Source: JAJPKK01 sp035311445
GTDB lineage: Bacteria; Pseudomonadota; Alphaproteobacteria; Rhizobiales; Xanthobacteraceae
Reading direction: 5' to 3'
Length of the DNA: 64,000 nt
Assembly (NCBI GenBank): GCA_035311445.1
Contig: DATGCX010000393.1
Location: forward strand, 1-64,000
This document shows, one piece after another, positions 61,961 through 64,000 of this stretch (position 1 is its first letter; each line of letters opens with the position of its first letter). Below the pieces are notes generated by a model that had not been told where the DNA came from, searched no databases, and was given only the letters and a program-made list of their open reading frames with translations. A program made the translations under genes and the position numbers.

Positions 61961-63238
61961 ATGCATTCCAAATCGCTTCTTATCCTGACGACGGCCGCGT
62001 CAGTCTGCGCCGTTGTGTCCGCTTACGGCCAGGTGGTCCAGCCCACGCCGGGCGTGCCCGGAGACTATGTCCTTCCCGACGGCAGCGCCAAGACGATGGT
62101 GCAGGAGAACTGCACCATCTGTCACAATCTCCGCAACGTCGTGAACTCGAACAAGTCGGCCGAGGATTGGGACAATGCCGTCAACATGATGAGGGCGGCC
62201 GGCGCGCCGATCTCGGACGAGCAGGCGAGCCAGATCAAAGCGTATCTCACCACAAGCTTCCCGGAGAAGCCGCGGCCCAAGCCGGCCGCCATCAACGGCC
62301 CGGTCCAGGTCAAGTTCCAGCAATGGTCGCTGCCTGTGCCGGGAGAACGCCCGCATGACCCGTTGGCGATGCCCGACGGCTCGCTGTGGTGGTCGGGGCA
62401 GTTCGCCAACCGGCTCGGCCGGCTCGATCCAAAGACGGGCGAGATGAAGGAATATCCGATCCCGATCAAGGGTGGCCCGCATGGGCTGATCAACGACAAG
62501 GACGGCAACGTCTGGTACGCCGGCAATTGGGGTGGCCACATCGGCAAGCTCGACGTAAAAACCAGCGAGTACAAGTTCTACCCGATGCCCGACCCGAAGG
62601 CCCGCGATCCGCACACGCCGCTGTTCGACAAGGACGGCATTCTCTGGTTCAGCGTGCAGAACGGCGGCTTCATGGGCCGGCTCGATCCCAAGACCGGCGA
62701 CATCAAGCTGTTCACCCCGAACGGGCCGCCCGGCCAGCAACCCTACGCGTTGCGTTTTCTGTCCGACGGACGGCAGCCCTGGTTCAGCTACTGGGGCTCC
62801 AACAAGATCGCCACTATTGATCCCGACAAGCTGGAGCTGAAGGAGTACGTGCTGCCGGATACCCGCACGCGCATTCGCCGCATGGGCGTGACCTCCGACG
62901 ACATGCTCTGGTACGGCGACTGGAGCACCGGCAAGCTTGCCCGGTTCGAGCCGAAGACGGGCCGGGTTACCGAATGGGAAGGCCCCAGCGGGCCGCAATC
63001 GCAGCCCTACGGGATGACGGTGATCGATGACAAAATCTGGTACGTGGAATCGAACACGCGCCCGAACAACCTGGTGCGGTTCGACCCCAAGACGGAAAAA
63101 TTCCAGACGTGGCAGATCCCGCACGGCGGCGGCATCGTGCGTCACATGATGCCGACCCGCGACGGCAATATTGCCATGGCAATGAGTGGCATCAACATGG
63201 TGGGGATCGCCGAGATATTGCCGAACTCGTCCAACTGA
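61961..63238 (+). CDS. cytochrome c-streptogramin lyase-like propeller fusion
   Basis: The 425-residue exported protein has GGAG 8 bases before the ATG and a signal peptide (SLLILTTAASVCAVVSAYGQ). A small cytochrome c-like domain with haem site CTICH (Cys51, Cys54, His55) and helices to about residue 98 follows. The rest (about 110-425) is a seven-bladed Vgb-type propeller with repeated GRLDPKTGEMKEYPIP, GKLDVKTSEYKFYPMP and GRLDPKTGDIKLFTP units. The Vgb family includes virginiamycin B lyase, but fusion to a haem domain points to a periplasmic redox role. The substrate is unknown. Confidence 0.88.
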   Translation: MHSKSLLILTTAASVCAVVSAYGQVVQPTPGVPGDYVLPDGSAKTMVQENCTICHNLRNVVNSNKSAEDWDNAVNMMRAAGAPISDEQASQIKAYLTTSFPEKPRPKPAAINGPVQVKFQQWSLPVPGERPHDPLAMPDGSLWWSGQFANRLGRLDPKTGEMKEYPIPIKGGPHGLINDKDGNVWYAGNWGGHIGKLDVKTSEYKFYPMPDPKARDPHTPLFDKDGILWFSVQNGGFMGRLDPKTGDIKLFTPNGPPGQQPYALRFLSDGRQPWFSYWGSNKIATIDPDKLELKEYVLPDTRTRIRRMGVTSDDMLWYGDWSTGKLARFEPKTGRVTEWEGPSGPQSQPYGMTVIDDKIWYVESNTRPNNLVRFDPKTEKFQTWQIPHGGGIVRHMMPTRDGNIAMAMSGINMVGIAEILPNSSN

Positions 63239-63295
63239 CGAGGCGGCAGTTGGCGTACCCGTCAGTATCTGTCCGGGAATCGGTAAAACCGCGCG

Positions 63296-63417
63296 TTGTC
63301 ATGCCCCGCGAAGACGGGGCATCTACAGTAGTATCCTCAGCGCCATGGGCTGCTGTTCCAATCGACATCCCGTGGTTACTGGATCACCCGCTTAGCGCGG
63401 GCAATGACGCGCTTTTG
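63296..63417. repeat. dispersed ATGCCCCGCGAAG repeat
   Basis: GTTGTCATGCCCCGCGAAGA and CGGGGCATC start a composite repeat that ends TGGATCACCCGCTTAGCGCG-GGCAATGAC. Both ends are hairpins, as in a very frequent intergenic repeat of Bradyrhizobium and Rhodopseudomonas. It occupies the gap after the propeller gene, where no gene is seen. Confidence 0.65.
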
Positions 63418-63553
63418 AGGGTTATCCGTGGACAGGCCCTTGCGCCACGTTTCGATGAAATTGCAGTTTCAATGCCTGGACGCCTCGGCGCCTTGCTTCT
63501 CGAACAGAGAGGAGGTAGGCACTCCTTGGAGCGACACTATGGGGGACGGAGCG

Positions 63554-63820
63554 ATGAACATCGAACGCTTCAAGACGATTGCCGCGGCAACCGGCTTCCA
63601 ACAAACCGAGGACGACGACACGCTGTGTCACCGTGACGGTCTGCCACTGGAACAATTCATGGCGTTGATCGAGCAAATCAAACAACACGGCTTCAATTTG
63701 ACCGAGGTCGAGCTGCGCTTCGCGGACGAGGACGATGAGGTCATTGTCCTCACACACGATCCCGACGACGACACCGCGTTCTTGGAGTTGTTGGCGGCAG
63801 AGGAAGAAATCGAATATTAG
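63554..63820 (+). CDS. small acidic protein of unknown function
   Basis: The protein has 88 residues from the ATG at 63554; an ATG at 63539 preceded by TTGGAGCG is an alternative. The protein is acidic (many Asp and Glu, such as LRFADEDDEVIVLTHDPDDD) and has a helix-strand pattern: MNIERFKTIAAATGFQQTED, LEQFMALIEQIKQHGFNLTE. It is probably cytoplasmic. I recognise no family. Confidence 0.6.
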   Translation: MNIERFKTIAAATGFQQTEDDDTLCHRDGLPLEQFMALIEQIKQHGFNLTEVELRFADEDDEVIVLTHDPDDDTAFLELLAAEEEIEY

Positions 63821-63844
63821 GCCTGATTTGACTCGCTTGCCGCG

Positions 63845-63960
63845 TCGTCACCGGGCTTGTCAGCGACCTCGAATCTGAAGCTACGGAGCAAGAACAATCG
63901 AGTCGTGGCCGGGACGAGCCCGGCCACGACTCGGGAGAGAGCCGGTGCTCAAACCTGACC
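63845..63960. repeat. dispersed repeat family 2, copy 6
   Basis: GTCGTCACCGGGCTTGTCAG, TCTGAAGCTACGGAGCAAGA and GGCCGGGACGAGCCCGGCCA are in family order, followed by GGGAGAGAGCCGGTGCTC as in the copy at 47655. The last 40 bases of the window hold nothing recognisable. Confidence 0.65.
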
Positions 63961-64000
63961 GAACTCTGCGCTACAGTAGGGGTACATTGAGACAGCGGAA

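Overview
The window (64 kb, GC-rich, roughly 60-63 percent G+C by eye) looks like a chromosomal segment of an alphaproteobacterium of the order Hyphomicrobiales, near the Bradyrhizobium / Rhodopseudomonas / Pseudolabrys group. The reasons are three Omp31-type outer-membrane barrels starting with an ADLPVKA motif, FixL/FixJ-style signalling genes, BA14K-like domains on a penicillin-binding protein, DUF459, DUF72 and DUF3303 proteins, and the dense dispersed palindromic repeats usual in that group. This placement is inference; no rRNA or tRNA gene was seen.

Layout: 1-3 kb holds the end of an NHL propeller gene, a small secreted protein and a HupE-type membrane protein. 3-8 kb holds an XRE regulator, a TerC-like transporter and a FixLJ-like kinase/regulator pair. 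8-9 kb is a decayed amidohydrolase plus MFS transporter. 9-14.6 kb has a bifunctional PBP with a repeat tail, siroheme synthase and a 3-hydroxyisobutyrate-type dehydrogenase. 14.8-18.3 kb has three outer-membrane barrel paralogues. 18.8-22.3 kb has an MBL hydrolase, an ectonucleotide-phosphodiesterase-like protein and a VapC toxin whose antitoxin is broken. 22.9-25.4 kb is a GH15 enzyme with trehalose-phosphatase. 25.8-32.1 kb is the most distinctive block: three tandem TPR paralogues, a hybrid histidine kinase with a FixL-like PAS domain that keeps the haem-ligand histidine, and a convergent OmpR-type regulator. 32.7-36.9 kb mixes an intact ABC binding protein and a two-subunit ThDP decarboxylase with truncated transporter genes. 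37-39.3 kb is folP-folK (no folB) and two small conserved genes. 39.7-48.6 kb has an M20 dipeptidase, a GT39-type membrane enzyme, a DUF459 hydrolase, two broken genes and a SET methyltransferase with a histone-H1-like tail. 48.7-55.6 kb has a CrtI-like oxidoreductase with a P450, then an overlapping Hsp20-Lon pair. 56.5-63.8 kb has a cupin, class I fumarase, small secreted proteins, an M20 peptidase, DUF3303 and a cytochrome c-Vgb propeller fusion.

Two themes stand out. First, gene decay is frequent: at least eight genes are truncated, frameshifted, interrupted by stops or internally deleted, and tiny relics of an ISAzo13-type transposase and of a dehydrogenase paralogue survive between genes. 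Second, at least three dispersed intergenic repeat families recur. The best defined is a MITE-like element (five copies, both orientations) with terminal inverted repeats around CGCTTCAGCCAATCTGA and an optional central hairpin module. Its ends abut gene 3' ends and in at least one case supply the stop codon.

No CRISPR array, prophage, complete insertion sequence or obvious defence island was seen. The likeliest candidates for an undescribed system are the TPR triplet next to the putative haem-PAS kinase and the MITE-like element family; both are proposals from sequence reading only.
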